The notes: generated by a model not told the origin, from the sequence alone. Numbered from the stretch's first letter, positions 17,052 to 27,473 are shown. The stretch is 64,000 nt of DNA from Tolypothrix sp. PCC 7712 (GCF_025860405.1 NZ_CP063785.1:2976001-3040000); one strand, 5' to 3'. Translations and numbers: made by a program.

Positions 17052-17975
17052 CTAAACTCCCCTCTCCTTTAAAAACGCATCAAACGTTAACTTATCAGGT
17101 AAGGAAGTTTGCGCCCCTGATTTTGTCGCAGCTAAAGCACCTGCAGCCGCACCCCAAACCACCGCCTGGCGTAAAGCAAGCCCTTCATAAAGCGCAGCAG
17201 CTAAACCACCATTAAAAGCATCACCAGCCGCAACTGTATCTACAACCTGAATGGGAAAGACTGGGACAAAGAAACTTTCTTCAGCAGTGGCACAAAAAAC
17301 GCCCTTAGCGCCGAGTTTGACGATCGCACATTTAACGCCCCGTTGCAATAAAACCGCAGAGGCTGCTTTTGCTGACTCTTCGTTATTTACAGGAAACCCC
17401 ACTAATTGCCCTGCTTCCACCTCATTGGGTGTAATGATATCTACTAGGGAATAAAGTTCATCTGGCACATGAGATTGTGCGGGTGCAGGGTCGAGAATCA
17501 CCTTTACTCCTGCTTGATGCGCTGCTTTCGCCGCAGCCACCACAGCAGCCAGTGGAATTTCAAATTGTAAAAGTATTGCGGTGCTATTTGGTAATAAATC
17601 AGACAATCGCTCTACATCTTCTTGATTGACACGCCCATTCGCACCAGGAATCACAATGATTTGATTTTCACCTCTATCATCGACTGCGATCGCAGCTACT
17701 CCCGAACTGACATTTTCATCAATAGAAACATTTTCAGTTTCTACACCAGAGTTTTGTAAATTGTATAGTAATTCTGAGCCAAAACTATCTGTACCTACAC
17801 GCCCAACCATGTGAGTGGGAATTCCCAAACGTGCCAGTGCAACAGCTTGATTTGCACCTTTACCTCCGGGAACTTGCACAAAGTTATGTCCTAATAATGT
17901 TTCTCCCGGATTTGGCAATCTAGGTACTGTGGCGACTAAATCAATATTGATGCTACCAAAAACAATAATACTCAT
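17052..17975 (-). CDS. rbsK: Ribokinase (PfkB family)
   Basis: A 307-residue PfkB-family sugar kinase. It shows the N-terminal [19 protein letters not shown], the [15 protein letters not shown] signature and the catalytic [18 protein letters not shown] (the family form is usually DTTGAGD; the catalytic Asp is kept). It would phosphorylate ribose released by the neighbouring nucleoside hydrolase, feeding the pentose phosphate pathway. It is separated from the deaminase by simple repeats, and the two genes converge. Confidence 0.9.
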   Translation of the reverse strand: MSIIVFGSINIDLVATVPRLPNPGETLLGHNFVQVPGGKGANQAVALARLGIPTHMVGRVGTDSFGSELLYNLQNSGVETENVSIDENVSSGVAAIAVDDRGENQIIVIPGANGRVNQEDVERLSDLLPNSTAILLQFEIPLAAVVAAAKAAHQAGVKVILDPAPAQSHVPDELYSLVDIITPNEVEAGQLVGFPVNNEESAKAASAVLLQRGVKCAIVKLGAKGVFCATAEESFFVPVFPIQVVDTVAAGDAFNGGLAAALYEGLALRQAVVWGAAAGALAATKSGAQTSLPDKLTFDAFLKERGV

Positions 17976-19103
17976 AATGCTGATGTAAAAGGTGATTTAG
18001 CCTCATCCTACAAGAGGCTGTAAATAGCCAATCTACTTCGCCTGATGTTCTCGCAATATATCCATCGAGGCTAGAGGCGATAAATAACCGTATTTTTCGC
18101 ATAGTCACCTTCATTCAGTTTTACAGATGAGGTTTCCGTTTCTCAACCGCGTAACAACTTAGCTAAGAATAATTAATTAAACTCCCAGCTTGCTTGCACA
18201 ACTAAAAATTTAACCATAGCTCCCTACATATATCAAAACCGCCCTAAACTAACTATGGGGCGGCTTTGAGAGAAGAATTGTACATGGGGCTTTATAGCTT
18301 TATTGCCCCGGTTTCTGTATAAGAGGTTCTGTATGTATGTGTATACAAGATGCTTGTGACCCATTCCGGAAAAAATTTAGAACTTGTATGTTCCCATACT
18401 AGAGTCTGGGTAATGGGGGATGAGGAATATAAACCAATACGCTTGGGTTAAGCTCATTAGCAATTGATTTATCACTTATATAAAGAAGCCAGCTCAATTG
18501 GGAGATTCTCCCCCAAATCCCCTATTGGGTGACGGTTGCGTTCCCCAAACCCCCTCCAAAATTATTATTCTGTTTTTTGGTTTTGTGATCCATTCATTTG
18601 CTTAACTGAACTGTATTTGAATATAAACACCAAATACCAAATGACAATTGAAAGTAATAATTTACGATATTAATATTTAGGCTATAGATAATACTAGTTA
18701 ATCATTATTGTAAATTACATAATTAATCAAAGAATTACATTAAATCGACTGAATAAATGAGCCTGCTCTGCCTAGAGAGTGATTTTATCACCGGAATTCG
18801 CTAATTACTTTTCATTCTCCAGATTGATGCAAGCTTTAATAAATCAGGGTAAAAATAAATTATCGAACCTCAGACGAAGAGTTAACAACTTCAAATGTCA
18901 TATAACTTTTGAATAAGAATTATTATAAATTAATTTGTTATTCAAGTTATAAAGAAGTTAATTTCTCCGCTAGGTTTATCAGTAAAAAAACAGATGAAAG
19001 CATATCTAAAAAAAGGGAGTTTTCAATTAACTGAATTTAGGTATATGCATCTGTTTTGAAGTACAAATTATGCGTTTTTGACGCTTTTTATTGAGGAATA
19101 CAA
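17976..19103. other. 1.1-kb intergenic region
   Basis: Contains a GC-rich hairpin near 18239-18270 (ACCGCCC ... GGGGCGGCTTT), a dispersed repeat at 18481-18579, and long AT-rich DNA before the stress gene at 19104. I see no protein gene. Confidence 0.55.
18481..18579. repeat. Dispersed repeat, inverted copy of 11697-11794
   Basis: Shares AATTGGG-GATTCTCCCCCAAA, TTGGGTGACGGTTGCGT and the flank AAAGAAGCCAG with the copy at 11697, in opposite orientation. Confidence 0.8.
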
Positions 19104-19463
19104 ATGAAAATTATTGCTTTGGTTTCATCCATCTTACGTCCAGTACGTTTTTTAGTTCTCGCTTTTACCTGCACACTGCTCTTTGTATCTAATGCATTCC
19201 CTGCTTTTGCAATTGATAGCTATCAAAGCAATCCAGAAGAAGCCACTACACAACTTCTGGAAACTCAACGCAAGACTGACGAAGTAAGCAGATCTAACCC
19301 CCCTGGATTGAAAGAAGTTCAAAAGAAATCAAATGAAGGACTGAATGAAGTTCAGGGTGATGCAGATATTGACAAAATGAAACGCCCTGAAAATTCCACC
19401 AGTTCAACTTCAGTAGAAGATAATATCGAAAACTTTTTGGAAAAAGTAACAGGCAAGAAGTAA
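19104..19463 (+). CDS. Low-temperature-induced-type secreted protein
   Basis: A 119-residue protein with a signal peptide (LRPVRFLVLAFTCTLLFVSNAFPAFA, likely cut after AFA) and a hydrophilic mature part rich in Glu, Lys and Asn, with LNEVQGDADIDKMKRPENS. It resembles small proteins annotated as low-temperature-induced in Nostoc, a match made from memory. It would act in the periplasm or thylakoid lumen. GAGGAA sits ten bases before the ATG. Dps follows 340 bases downstream. Confidence 0.75.
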   Translation: MKIIALVSSILRPVRFLVLAFTCTLLFVSNAFPAFAIDSYQSNPEEATTQLLETQRKTDEVSRSNPPGLKEVQKKSNEGLNEVQGDADIDKMKRPENSTSSTSVEDNIENFLEKVTGKK

Positions 19464-19805
19464 GCCTTTTTTAGGCTCAGATTAATAGTCTAAGCCTAAA
19501 TTATAATGCTCTCCTGGTTTTAAATCTAAGCTAGCATCGGGTTATTTTCCCAAATAGTTTATAATCTCTGAATGTAAGAAGCATCTTGATAATCGTGAAG
19601 ATTCAAGATGCTTCTTATAATCTATGAGTAAATAAAAAACAATAATAACTAGTTCAAATTTTAATATTTAAGCATCTGCCTATAAGCAGAAAAATCAACT
19701 ATTTCATTGAAATTAAAAATAATTAACATTATTTCTGTAGGCTGATGTAGTTTAAGGCTGAAATTTGGACACTTAATAAAGAAGTTCGCCAAAAGAGAGA
19801 AAGTT
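19464..19805. terminator. Intergenic region with perfect 14-bp hairpin
   Basis: AAGAAGCATCTTGA (19576-19589) pairs with TCAAGATGCTTCTT (19603-19616) across a 13-base loop. It lies between the low-temperature-type gene and dps and is a likely terminator or processing site, although it has no long T run. The rest of the gap shows nothing. Confidence 0.55.
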
Positions 19806-20345
19806 ATGCCTAAACCAAACATAGGATTAACAGAACAACAGCGTCAAGGTGTCATTAATTTGCTCAATCAAGATTTAGCAGATTCTTATGTGCTGTTAGT
19901 TAGAACTAAAAAGTATCACTGGGATGTTGTTGGCCCTCAGTTTCGTACTCTGCACCAACTATGGGAAGAACACTACGAGAAACTAACTGAAAATATTGAT
20001 GCCATAGCAGAGCGGATTCGGACTTTGGGTGGTTACCCTGTTGGGACATTAGAGGGATTTTTAAAGATTGCTACCCTGAAAGAAAAAGCTGGACAAGTTC
20101 CGACAGCTACAGGAATGGTAGCTCAACTAGTAGAAGATCATGAGCAGGTAATTCGTAACCTGAGAGAGCATGTGAATAGCTCTAGCGAAGAATTTAATGA
20201 TGAAGGAACTGCTGACTTTTTAACTGGATTGATGGAAGAACATGAGCAGATTGCTTGGATGCTGCGCTCCTTTATTGAAGGACAAGCATTGGAAGCAACC
20301 AGTAAACCTTCAGCAGCTGATACTCAAACTCCTGTAGGTGTATAG
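19806..20345 (+). CDS. dps: Dps family ferritin-like protein
   Basis: A 179-residue four-helix protein of the Dps family, which stores iron and protects DNA from peroxide as a dodecamer. The ferroxidase segment KYHWDVVGPQFRTLHQLWEEHYEKL carries the His, Asp and Glu ligands shared between subunits, followed by DAIAERIRTLGGYP. The C-terminal tail (STKPSAADTQTP-like) is hydrophilic. It sits in the middle of the stress-gene island. Confidence 0.93.
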   Translation: MPKPNIGLTEQQRQGVINLLNQDLADSYVLLVRTKKYHWDVVGPQFRTLHQLWEEHYEKLTENIDAIAERIRTLGGYPVGTLEGFLKIATLKEKAGQVPTATGMVAQLVEDHEQVIRNLREHVNSSSEEFNDEGTADFLTGLMEEHEQIAWMLRSFIEGQALEATSKPSAADTQTPVGV

Positions 20346-20512
20346 CTAATAAAGCAGGTTCAGGGTTAGGGATAAGCGCGACAAGTTTTGTTTTAACTGA
20401 AAAGGATCGAAAGGGTAAAGGTTGCAATTAATCCTTTACCCTTTTTACCCTTCACCTTTCCCCAATCACAAACATATAAAAAATTGCAATAAAAAGATTT
20501 AAGGAGATTCAA

Positions 20513-21280
20513 GTGGCAGAAACCTATATAGCAGAACGTACTATTTCATCTGTATTTAAAGAACAGAAGCAAGTTGATGATGTAATTCGGCGTTTGTTAG
20601 ATCGAGGCGTACCGAGAGATCATATTTCTGTTTTGGGTAGAAACTTTCAATCAGAAACTCGAATTGCTGGGTTTATTACCAAAAGAGATGTGATTTTGGG
20701 AGGTTTAAGAACGGGAGCAATTTTTGGTTCCTTGTTTGGTTCCTTTCTCAGTTTGCTTACGGGTGTAGGTGTGCTGTTCATTCCGTTTGTTGGGCCAATT
20801 GTCGCAGCTGGCCCCATTAGTGCGGTATTACTGGGGGCTGCAACAGGTGCGATCGCAGGTAGTGCTGGTGCGGGATTAATATCAGTTCTTACGGCTTTAG
20901 GAATGCCGGAAGATAAGGCCACAATTTACCAAACCCGCTTACAAGCTGGCGAGTTTTTATTGATGGCAGAAGTCCCAAGCGATCGCACTGGCGAATTTCA
21001 ATTATTATTAGAAAGTGCTGGCGGTGAAGAAATTCACAGTAATGAGAAAATCTTAGCTCGTCCTTGTCCTGGCCCTTGCAATCGCCCAGAAGATTTATCG
21101 CCAGAAGTTCGCTCGCATTTATCGAATGAAGCACAGCGCACTTTTATTGAACGCTATAACGTCACCCTCGCTGAAACTAGCGACGAATTCACATCTGAAC
21201 AAGCGGCTTGGGATGCAGTGCGTCAGCAATTTGATGAAGATGAAAATGGTGTTTGGTCAAAGTCTAAGGTAGAAGCTTGA
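20513..21280 (+). CDS. GSP17M-like membrane-glycine domain fused to ChaB domain
   Basis: A 255-residue protein that starts at GTG (20513) with AAGGAG seven bases before it. Residues about 1-70 ([26 protein letters not shown]) match the general-stress-protein 17M domain; a Gly/Ala-rich hydrophobic stretch follows (about 60-135) and could form a helical hairpin in the membrane. A CPGPC motif leads into a ChaB domain ([22 protein letters not shown]...[10 protein letters not shown]). The function is unknown; the neighbours are all stress-response families. Confidence 0.85.
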   Translation: MAETYIAERTISSVFKEQKQVDDVIRRLLDRGVPRDHISVLGRNFQSETRIAGFITKRDVILGGLRTGAIFGSLFGSFLSLLTGVGVLFIPFVGPIVAAGPISAVLLGAATGAIAGSAGAGLISVLTALGMPEDKATIYQTRLQAGEFLLMAEVPSDRTGEFQLLLESAGGEEIHSNEKILARPCPGPCNRPEDLSPEVRSHLSNEAQRTFIERYNVTLAETSDEFTSEQAAWDAVRQQFDEDENGVWSKSKVEA

Positions 21281-21453
21281 TTTTTGAAAATTAATAATAA
21301 ATCCAGATGAAAACAGATGAATGCAGATTTATCTGTTTTTATCTGCAATTTTATCAAAAATAACTAAGCGCTAATACATAGTAAATAACGCCAAAAAATA
21401 TATAATTGGATTTTAATTTCGTTCAGACTTGATTAATCGCGTCTCTTCCAGTG

Positions 21454-21855
21454 CTAGGGCAATTTATAGCTAGCAACGCGGATAGTTAACTTACCTTTGT
21501 TGGGGTCTTGGCTAAATACAAATGCTCCTTCTTCTGTTTCACCGCCAGATAAAAAGTCTATTTGTTGTTCCCCGGTTTCTGTAACTTTGCCCTTAATTTC
21601 TAACTCAGCGATGATTTGTACTGATGCGGCTGTATCTCCACCTTTATTGATCACTTCAAAAGGGACATAAAACTGTCCATTAATTTGGCGCGTTCTTTGT
21701 TTGTTGATGATGGATACTATGGGGGGTTGATTTTTGTCATTTAGCCAAGTAAATCCCACCAATCCGATAATTACTGTGATAATAAATGAAGCAGCAGTAA
21801 ATGTGAGCCATTCAGCAAGCGATCGCTCTTCATGCTGGTTATCTTGATTATTCAT
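21454..21855 (-). CDS. TIGR02588-like protein, one membrane helix
   Basis: A 133-residue protein with a cytoplasmic acidic start (MNNQDNQHEERSLAEWL), a transmembrane helix (TFTAASFIITVIIGLVGFTW) and an external beta-rich domain (FYVPFEVINKGGDTAASVQIIAEL). I take the ATG at 21855, which overlaps the stop of the upstream gene as ATGA, rather than the longer frame. It matches, from memory, the family that is always found with TIGR02587. Function unknown. Confidence 0.8.
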   Translation of the reverse strand: MNNQDNQHEERSLAEWLTFTAASFIITVIIGLVGFTWLNDKNQPPIVSIINKQRTRQINGQFYVPFEVINKGGDTAASVQIIAELEIKGKVTETGEQQIDFLSGGETEEGAFVFSQDPNKGKLTIRVASYKLP

Positions 21856-22721
21856 ATTGCTAACCTGCCAGCTGCACCACCAATGGTTGCAGGTAACCCT
21901 AACATTAAAGTGTGATCTAACCACATTGTCCAGGGGTCACTCAAACTCAACTTTTGAAAAAACCACAGCATCAACGCAGCGGCTAACAGTGAAACTAAAT
22001 AAGACATAATGGTTTCGCTTGATGGGCGTTGAAAAATTCCTTTTTGCTGTCTGCGCTTTTGCTGGTCGGAAAAACCTGCCTGAAACACTATGCCATAGGA
22101 AATCACTAGTGATGTAGCGATTATTGCTAGTAACCACGGAGGTGATACTGTGGCTGCTAGCATGGGAATTTCATCTGTGGGGGCAATGTTAAATGCAATT
22201 ACGGTCGCACCAATAAGAGTGGCACCTAAATCGGAGAGGGTGGCGTGTAAGTTACTCCATTGTTTCTGAGTTGTTTGCCTTTCAGTATTGGTACTATCAG
22301 TATCCCCTAAAAATTGATTAGCTAATGCTACACCAAGAGTAAATGGTACACTTTCAAAGATGATTTTGCCTAGTGCTTCTCTCAGAGAAGTTTGCGGTGT
22401 CAGTTCTTGTAATAAAAATAGCATAAAGCTAGAGCAAGCTAGCCCGATCGCCATTGCTTCTATAGTATCTATTATATCCTCGTAAGCTCGTCTACCATGT
22501 CTGCGTTTGCGGAAGCCTTCTGCCTGGTTAACTAAGAACACGCCAATAAACATTAATGCGATCGCTAACATCATCATGGCTGGTTTTGCTAGCGATCCAA
22601 TCCACCATACTTCCATTGTGTACAACAAGGGAATACCAAACAAAAAGCCTCCACAAGTACCTCTAATGATGTCATTAATCTCACTTTTCCATATATTTTT
22701 TTGACGATATTTTTTAGACAC
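21852..22721 (-). CDS. TIGR02587-like integral membrane protein (DUF2391)
   Basis: A 289-residue protein with about seven or eight membrane segments. The N-terminus GTCGGFLFGIPLLYTMEVWW and the loop NQAEGFRKRR look like family signatures. It overlaps the downstream TIGR02588-like gene by the four bases ATGA, so translation is probably coupled and the two proteins probably form a complex. The function of the family is not known. The pair lies between Dps/ChaB and CsbD genes. Confidence 0.82.
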   Translation of the reverse strand: MSKKYRQKNIWKSEINDIIRGTCGGFLFGIPLLYTMEVWWIGSLAKPAMMMLAIALMFIGVFLVNQAEGFRKRRHGRRAYEDIIDTIEAMAIGLACSSFMLFLLQELTPQTSLREALGKIIFESVPFTLGVALANQFLGDTDSTNTERQTTQKQWSNLHATLSDLGATLIGATVIAFNIAPTDEIPMLAATVSPPWLLAIIATSLVISYGIVFQAGFSDQQKRRQQKGIFQRPSSETIMSYLVSLLAAALMLWFFQKLSLSDPWTMWLDHTLMLGLPATIGGAAGRLAI

Positions 22722-23032
22722 TACTAAATTTTCCTTTCAGTTATTACTTACTGAATTATTGTTAGTCTAAAATAAGTAATTAATTCGGTAGCAAGCAGGA
22801 GCGATCGCTTACTCAATCATGGGTGTTAGCTACGCCCAAAGCTTTATTTGATTTATGATTTAGGAATATTTTTATTATTTATTATAGAAGCTGCTAATTT
22901 CGCATCTACCTTGGGTAGATAAAAATAGAAAATAATTTACTTTCTCCTGACAGATGCAAAGGTTTTATTTTTTAGTCTAAATTATTTCTGTTACTAATAA
23001 TTCAACTTAACTAAGAGTGCAGGTAAAAACTT
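22722..23032. other. Divergent promoter region, 311 bp
   Basis: Lies between the TIGR02587-like gene (minus) and csbD-like gene (plus). AT-rich, with one GCGATCGC. No clear operator seen. Confidence 0.4.
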
Positions 23033-23215
23033 ATGAGTATTGAAAACAGAGTAGAAGCTACCGCCAAAAATATCGAAGGTAAAGTTCAAGAGGTCATTGG
23101 AGAAGTAACTGGTAACCCAGCAGATAAAGCTGAAGGTAAAGCAAAGCAAGCTGAAGCCCAAGTTACACACACCACCGAAAACATTAAAGATGAACTGAAA
23201 AAGGCGATAGATTAG
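23033..23215 (+). CDS. CsbD family stress protein
   Basis: A 60-residue hydrophilic protein with the CsbD pattern: RVEATAKNIEGKVQEVIGEVTGN, then KAEGKAKQAEAQV. CsbD-like proteins are general stress proteins of unknown mechanism, thought to be partly unfolded. It stands alone, with repeats downstream. Confidence 0.9.
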   Translation: MSIENRVEATAKNIEGKVQEVIGEVTGNPADKAEGKAKQAEAQVTHTTENIKDELKKAID

Positions 23216-23256
23216 TTCTCTAGATCCCAATGTTGGGTGCAACCTTTGATACTAGT

Positions 23257-23570
23257 TTGGAATTCGTAATTCGTAATTCATAATTCGTAATTATAGAAGG
23301 TTGACAAAATCTAATGCCTCTAGCTTTACAATTTATTACTCCCCAATTTCTTACCAGTTTAGTAGTTTAGTAGGTTGGGTTGACGTAAGGAAACCCAACA
23401 CAGAAATATAGGTTAAGCTTTAATCATCCATGTTGGGTTAAGCGCAGCGCTTAACTCAACCTACATCTGCTATATCTGCTGCTTGTGAGAAATACAGGTA
23501 TTAAATTATAAAGAATTAGAATGAATTGTAGAACTCCATTTCTGTAAAGAAAGTGGAGTTCTATTGTTCT
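23257..23570. repeat. STRR, palindromic repeat and terminator-like hairpin
   Basis: AATTCGT heptamers (23261-23294), then an inverted repeat GTAGGTTGGGTT (about 23370) / AACTCAACCTAC (to about 23465), then a near-perfect 15-bp hairpin TAGAACTCCATTTCT/AGAAAGTGGAGTTCTA at 23529-23563. The hairpin could end transcription from both convergent genes. Confidence 0.7.
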
Positions 23571-23618
23571 TAAGAAAGGTAATAGGTTAACTCTAGCCAT
23601 GAGCCTAATATTATGTGC

Positions 23619-23906
23619 TTAATAACTGCTACGACTAGTTATTAAGCCCCATAAGAAAATAGCAATTATTGCGCCAATGACAGCAATAATTAGACTAGGA
23701 ATACTGAGAGTAGCAGCAGCAAATGTTGCTCCTGGTGGACTCAAGAAAGAAACTAAAGTTCCTCCAATCAAAGCACCAATTATACCTAAAACCATTGTCG
23801 AAAGAATTCCGCCACCTTGACGACCTGGGTAAATAGCTTTAGCTATAGCACCAGCAATAATACCAAGAACAACCCAAGCAAGAAGGTTCATAATATTCTG
23901 TACCAA
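23619..23906 (-). CDS. GlsB/YeaQ/YmgE family stress membrane protein
   Basis: A 95-residue membrane protein with three hydrophobic, glycine-rich segments. The family signature is LAWVVLGIIAGAIAKAIYPGRQGGGILSTMVLGIIGA. Family members are induced by stress in many bacteria; the mechanism is unknown. An internal ATG (23891) may be the true start. It fits the stress island that begins at 19104. Confidence 0.88.
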   Translation of the reverse strand: MVQNIMNLLAWVVLGIIAGAIAKAIYPGRQGGGILSTMVLGIIGALIGGTLVSFLSPPGATFAAATLSIPSLIIAVIGAIIAIFLWGLITSRSSY

Positions 23907-24320
23907 ATGTAACTACTAGGTTATTGATTACAGTCTAAAGTGACTTCTGCCATAAGAGATAAGTATAAATTGTAAAAAAAAATTGCCTGATACTGCTAAA
24001 AAAATAAATTGCGATATATACCTAGAGTAAATTCTGCAAATAACCCCCCAAAAAATAAATTCTAGGCTTGGTATTGGTACTATTTAAGCAACATAGATAT
24101 CCAATTTTTTTCGCAACTTAAGATTACTAAAAACTCGCAAAATGTCACATACAATTACGTAACAGAGTAAACAAAATTTAGCATAACCAGCAATTTTCAT
24201 ATATTGTTTGGCTCTTTAGTAGTAGTTACTAACCCAAAAATGTTAGGTGAGGGATAGGGAAAAGGGCAAGGGATAAAAACCTTTCCCCTTTACCCCTTAA
24301 CCTTTACCCTTTGTAATTGG
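23907..24320. other. AT-rich intergenic DNA with short heptamer tract
   Basis: No gene is visible. Near 24241-24312 lie CCTTTACC-type heptamers, partly inverted against GGGAAAAGGGCAAGGG. Confidence 0.5.
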
Positions 24321-24367
24321 TAAAAAAAAATAGGGGTAACTCTGAGACTCCAGAATTACCCCTATTT
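24321..24367 (-). terminator. Rho-independent terminator of ftsH
   Basis: Read on the minus strand, AAATAGGGGTAATTCT and AGAGTTACCCCTATTT form a 16-bp stem with one mismatch and an eight-base loop, followed at once by a run of T. It starts 26 bases after the ftsH stop. Confidence 0.9.
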
Positions 24368-24393
24368 AAATCTTAAATTATAGAGGCGATCGC

Positions 24394-26241
24394 TTATGCA
24401 AAAGCGGCAGTTTTGACATCGTTGTTTGCCAAAATTTCTTGCAATTCATCGGCATCTACTGTTTCTTTGTCAACCAGCATATCCGCGATTTGGTCGAGGA
24501 TGTGGCGGTTATTGACTAATACTTCTTTGGCGCGAGCATAAGCTACATCTACCAGTTTGCGGACTTCTTCATCAATGGCAGCTGCTGTTTCTTCTGAGAA
24601 GTCACGCTCTGACATGATATCGCGGCCAAGGAACATATTACCTTGCTGGCGACCCAGAGCTACGGGCCCTAGTTTGTCACTCATTCCAAAGCGGGTGATC
24701 ATTTGACGAGCAACACGGGCTACTTGTTGTAGGTCATTAGAAGCACCAGTGGTAACTTCTTCTTCCCCAAAGATTAATTCTTCAGCAATCCGGCCACCTA
24801 AAGCTACTGCCATTTGGTTTTCCAAATAAGCGCGGCTGTATAAGCCAGTATCCATCCGGTCTTCGCTAGGAGTAAACCAAGTTAAACCACCTGCACGACC
24901 ACGAGGAATAATGCTAATTTTTTGTACTGGGTCATAATCTGGCATCAACGCACCCACTAAGGCGTGACCGGCTTCGTGATATGCAACCAAAGTCTTGCGC
25001 TTTTCGCTCATGACGCGGTCTTTCTTCTCTGGGCCAGCTAACACGCGGTCAATTGCGTCGTTGATTTCATCCATCGAAATTTCAGTTAAATTCCGCCGTG
25101 CTGCTAAAATTGCGGCTTCATTTAACAAGTTGGATAAATCTGCACCAGTGAAACCAGGGGTACGGCGAGCAATTCTGTCTAAGTCCACATCTTTAGCTAA
25201 GGTTTTACCACGAGCGTGAACTTTGAGAATTTCGCTACGTCCAGCATAGTCGGGACGGTCTACTACTACCTGACGGTCAAAACGACCGGGACGCAACAGC
25301 GCTGCATCTAGTACATCGGGACGGTTGGTAGCCGCGATAATGATGATACCAGTGTTACCTTCAAAGCCGTCCATTTCGGTAAGTAGCTGGTTGAGGGTTT
25401 GTTCCCGTTCATCGTTACCACCGCCTAAACCAGCACCCCGTTGACGACCTACTGCGTCAATTTCATCGATGAAGACGATACAGGGAGCATTAGATTTGGC
25501 TTGCTCGAACAAGTCACGGACGCGGGAAGCACCCACACCCACAAACATTTCTACGAACTCGGAACCAGAGATAGAGAAGAATGGTACACCAGCTTCCCCA
25601 GCAACCGCACGAGCTAGGAGGGTTTTACCTGTCCCTGGAGGGCCAACGAGTAATACACCTTTAGGAATTTTGGCACCAACGGCGGTAAAGCGATCGGCGT
25701 TCTTCAAAAAGTCTACGACTTCATTTAATTCCAGCTTGGCTTGGTCAATACCAGCGACATCACCAAAAGTAACCTGAGTTTGAGGTTCCATTTGCACTCT
25801 GGCTTTAGACTTACCAAAGTTCATAGCTTGGCTACCAGGGCCACTTTGAGCACGACGTAGTAAGAAAAATAAGCCAACTAGAAGCAATACAGGGAAAAAT
25901 AAGCTACTTAATGCCTTAAACCAAAATCCTTCGTCGGTTTGAGGCAAAACAGAAATATCAACGCCTTTGGCAGTAAGAGTATTAATTAAGTCAGGGTCAT
26001 TGACTAATGTGACTACTTTTTTATTACCGTCTCTAGATGTAACCAGGGCTGTAGAACGGTCTGCACTTAAACTGACTTTATCTATTCTGCCTTTTTCAAC
26101 TTCTTGAATAAATTGGCTGTAGCGTAATGGTTCTCGGCTTTGGGGTTGCTTATCAAAAAATGCTGTTCCTAAAGCAATTACAACTATAAAGAGCAGTGCG
26201 TACAGCCCCGCGTTTCTCCATCTTTTATTCACTGAGGTCAA
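24394..26241 (-). CDS. ftsH: ATP-dependent zinc metalloprotease FtsH
   Basis: A 615-residue membrane protease. Two hydrophobic helices ([20 protein letters not shown] and the [17 protein letters not shown] segment) flank a periplasmic/lumenal domain. The AAA module has Walker A GPPGTGKT, Walker [10 protein letters not shown], the second region of homology [19 protein letters not shown], and the protease site HEAGH with the third zinc-ligand region later. Cyanobacteria have four FtsH proteins forming hetero-hexamers in PSII repair and iron regulation; I cannot tell which this is. A strong terminator follows. Confidence 0.97.
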   Translation of the reverse strand: MTSVNKRWRNAGLYALLFIVVIALGTAFFDKQPQSREPLRYSQFIQEVEKGRIDKVSLSADRSTALVTSRDGNKKVVTLVNDPDLINTLTAKGVDISVLPQTDEGFWFKALSSLFFPVLLLVGLFFLLRRAQSGPGSQAMNFGKSKARVQMEPQTQVTFGDVAGIDQAKLELNEVVDFLKNADRFTAVGAKIPKGVLLVGPPGTGKTLLARAVAGEAGVPFFSISGSEFVEMFVGVGASRVRDLFEQAKSNAPCIVFIDEIDAVGRQRGAGLGGGNDEREQTLNQLLTEMDGFEGNTGIIIIAATNRPDVLDAALLRPGRFDRQVVVDRPDYAGRSEILKVHARGKTLAKDVDLDRIARRTPGFTGADLSNLLNEAAILAARRNLTEISMDEINDAIDRVLAGPEKKDRVMSEKRKTLVAYHEAGHALVGALMPDYDPVQKISIIPRGRAGGLTWFTPSEDRMDTGLYSRAYLENQMAVALGGRIAEELIFGEEEVTTGASNDLQQVARVARQMITRFGMSDKLGPVALGRQQGNMFLGRDIMSERDFSEETAAAIDEEVRKLVDVAYARAKEVLVNNRHILDQIADMLVDKETVDADELQEILANNDVKTAAFA

Positions 26242-26459
26242 TCCTCCTAATATTTTTCGTGCGATCGCTTCTATTTGTCATTTGTTATTCGTTCCTTGTC
26301 ATTTTTTATGAATGACTCTGAGTAAATCACTCATGACTGTGGCGAAGCAGGGTTTCCCCTTGAGGTAACTTTACGTCCCATTCTCAGCAGAACTGGGCTG
26401 TTTTGCCACCTTTTGGTAACGTCTCTAAAAGAGAGGGTGTTTTTAAGAATTATGTTAAC

Positions 26460-27338
26460 TTATCTTAACGTATACCAAAATGGTGACGTTGTCATGCTAA
26501 AAAAACTCCTGAGCAATTGAAAACTAGAATGGTGAGGATTATATTGTAGCGACCCAGCAGGCTGGTGAACGGTATGGATAGGGAGGAATTCCACCACAGA
26601 GTTAGTGTAGGCGATCGCTGCAAATTCCTTGACTAACTCCATTGTCCAGGGTTCCTCTTTTACTTGTTGCTGCTGGGATTGCAGCCATTTTACAAGTTGC
26701 GATCGCACAATTCCTGGCAAAATTCCTTCAGCTAAAGGCGGTGTCCACCAACAACCATCACGCCAACCCCAAAGGTTACCAGTGCTGGTTTCTAGCCAAT
26801 TTCCTGCTTGATCGACTAAAATCGCTTCTTGAGCAGATGAGGTTAGGCTGCTATTTCTGGCTAACCAAGGGCTTAAGTAATTACCAGTTTTATGAGAAGC
26901 CAGAGTGCGATCGTATTCTGCACTGACAATGGCGCAAACTACTCCATTTGCTTGTTTTTCACTTAAATTTTCTGGTAATAACCTACCCGTTATCCATTCC
27001 CGTCCATCAGGGAATAGGGTAATTCTGAGAATGGGGAAATGTTGTAGCAGCATTTCCGCACCTTGACGTATCCGATTCCAGTCTGGTTGTTGCCAACCAA
27101 AAGTTTTGAGAGAGAATAGTAGGCGATCGCAATGTAAAGTCCAGTGAGTTAATCTACTATCCAGCGAATTCTCATAAACCCGCATCGTAGTAAAAATCGT
27201 CGCCCCATAAAGTAACCCTGGATCGTTAATGTTTAATTCTAGGGTTTGGGATTCAATTAATTGACCGTTGTACCAGTAAATCAGATAAATTCGTCTTTCC
27301 TCAGCAACTATTACGGCTGATTCTAGTACTTCTTCCAT
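26460..27338 (-). CDS. Class IV aminotransferase, aminodeoxychorismate lyase-like
   Basis: A 292-residue fold-type IV PLP enzyme. It has the strand YWYNGQLIESQTLEL, DPGLLYGATIFTTMRVY, the catalytic Lys in ASHKTGNYLSP, and ETSTGNLWGWRDG with EGILPGIVR after it. The fit is to PabC-type lyases that make 4-aminobenzoate for folate, although D-amino-acid or branched-chain aminotransferases share the fold. The ATG at 27338 is taken as start; a TTG 18 bases upstream is possible. The methyltransferase-HIT gene diverges from it. Confidence 0.82.
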   Translation of the reverse strand: MEEVLESAVIVAEERRIYLIYWYNGQLIESQTLELNINDPGLLYGATIFTTMRVYENSLDSRLTHWTLHCDRLLFSLKTFGWQQPDWNRIRQGAEMLLQHFPILRITLFPDGREWITGRLLPENLSEKQANGVVCAIVSAEYDRTLASHKTGNYLSPWLARNSSLTSSAQEAILVDQAGNWLETSTGNLWGWRDGCWWTPPLAEGILPGIVRSQLVKWLQSQQQQVKEEPWTMELVKEFAAIAYTNSVVEFLPIHTVHQPAGSLQYNPHHSSFQLLRSFFSMTTSPFWYTLR

Positions 27339-27473
27339 CCCAAGGGAAGAAATCAAAGTATGGTGCTGACGACTAACTAAAGACGAGAGTATAATAATTA
27401 GCTTCTCCTTGTGCCTTCTCTCTCCGTATTAATAACAACGAGATGTATCAGAAGCCAAGAAAAGCGGAATTTC

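Noticed and set aside
16547-17055. Open frames of 111 codons with MPLYWLT and SPSSPSSP repeats
   Set aside because: They follow the 42-bp and 9-bp repeat periods; no supporting start or homology.
18230-18420. Possible small RNA with GC-rich hairpin (ACCGCCC...GGGGCGG)
   Set aside because: A hairpin alone is not enough; no promoter or conserved small-RNA motif was recognised.
22994-23242. 82-codon minus-strand open frame
   Set aside because: It lies opposite the clear CsbD gene and is a shadow.
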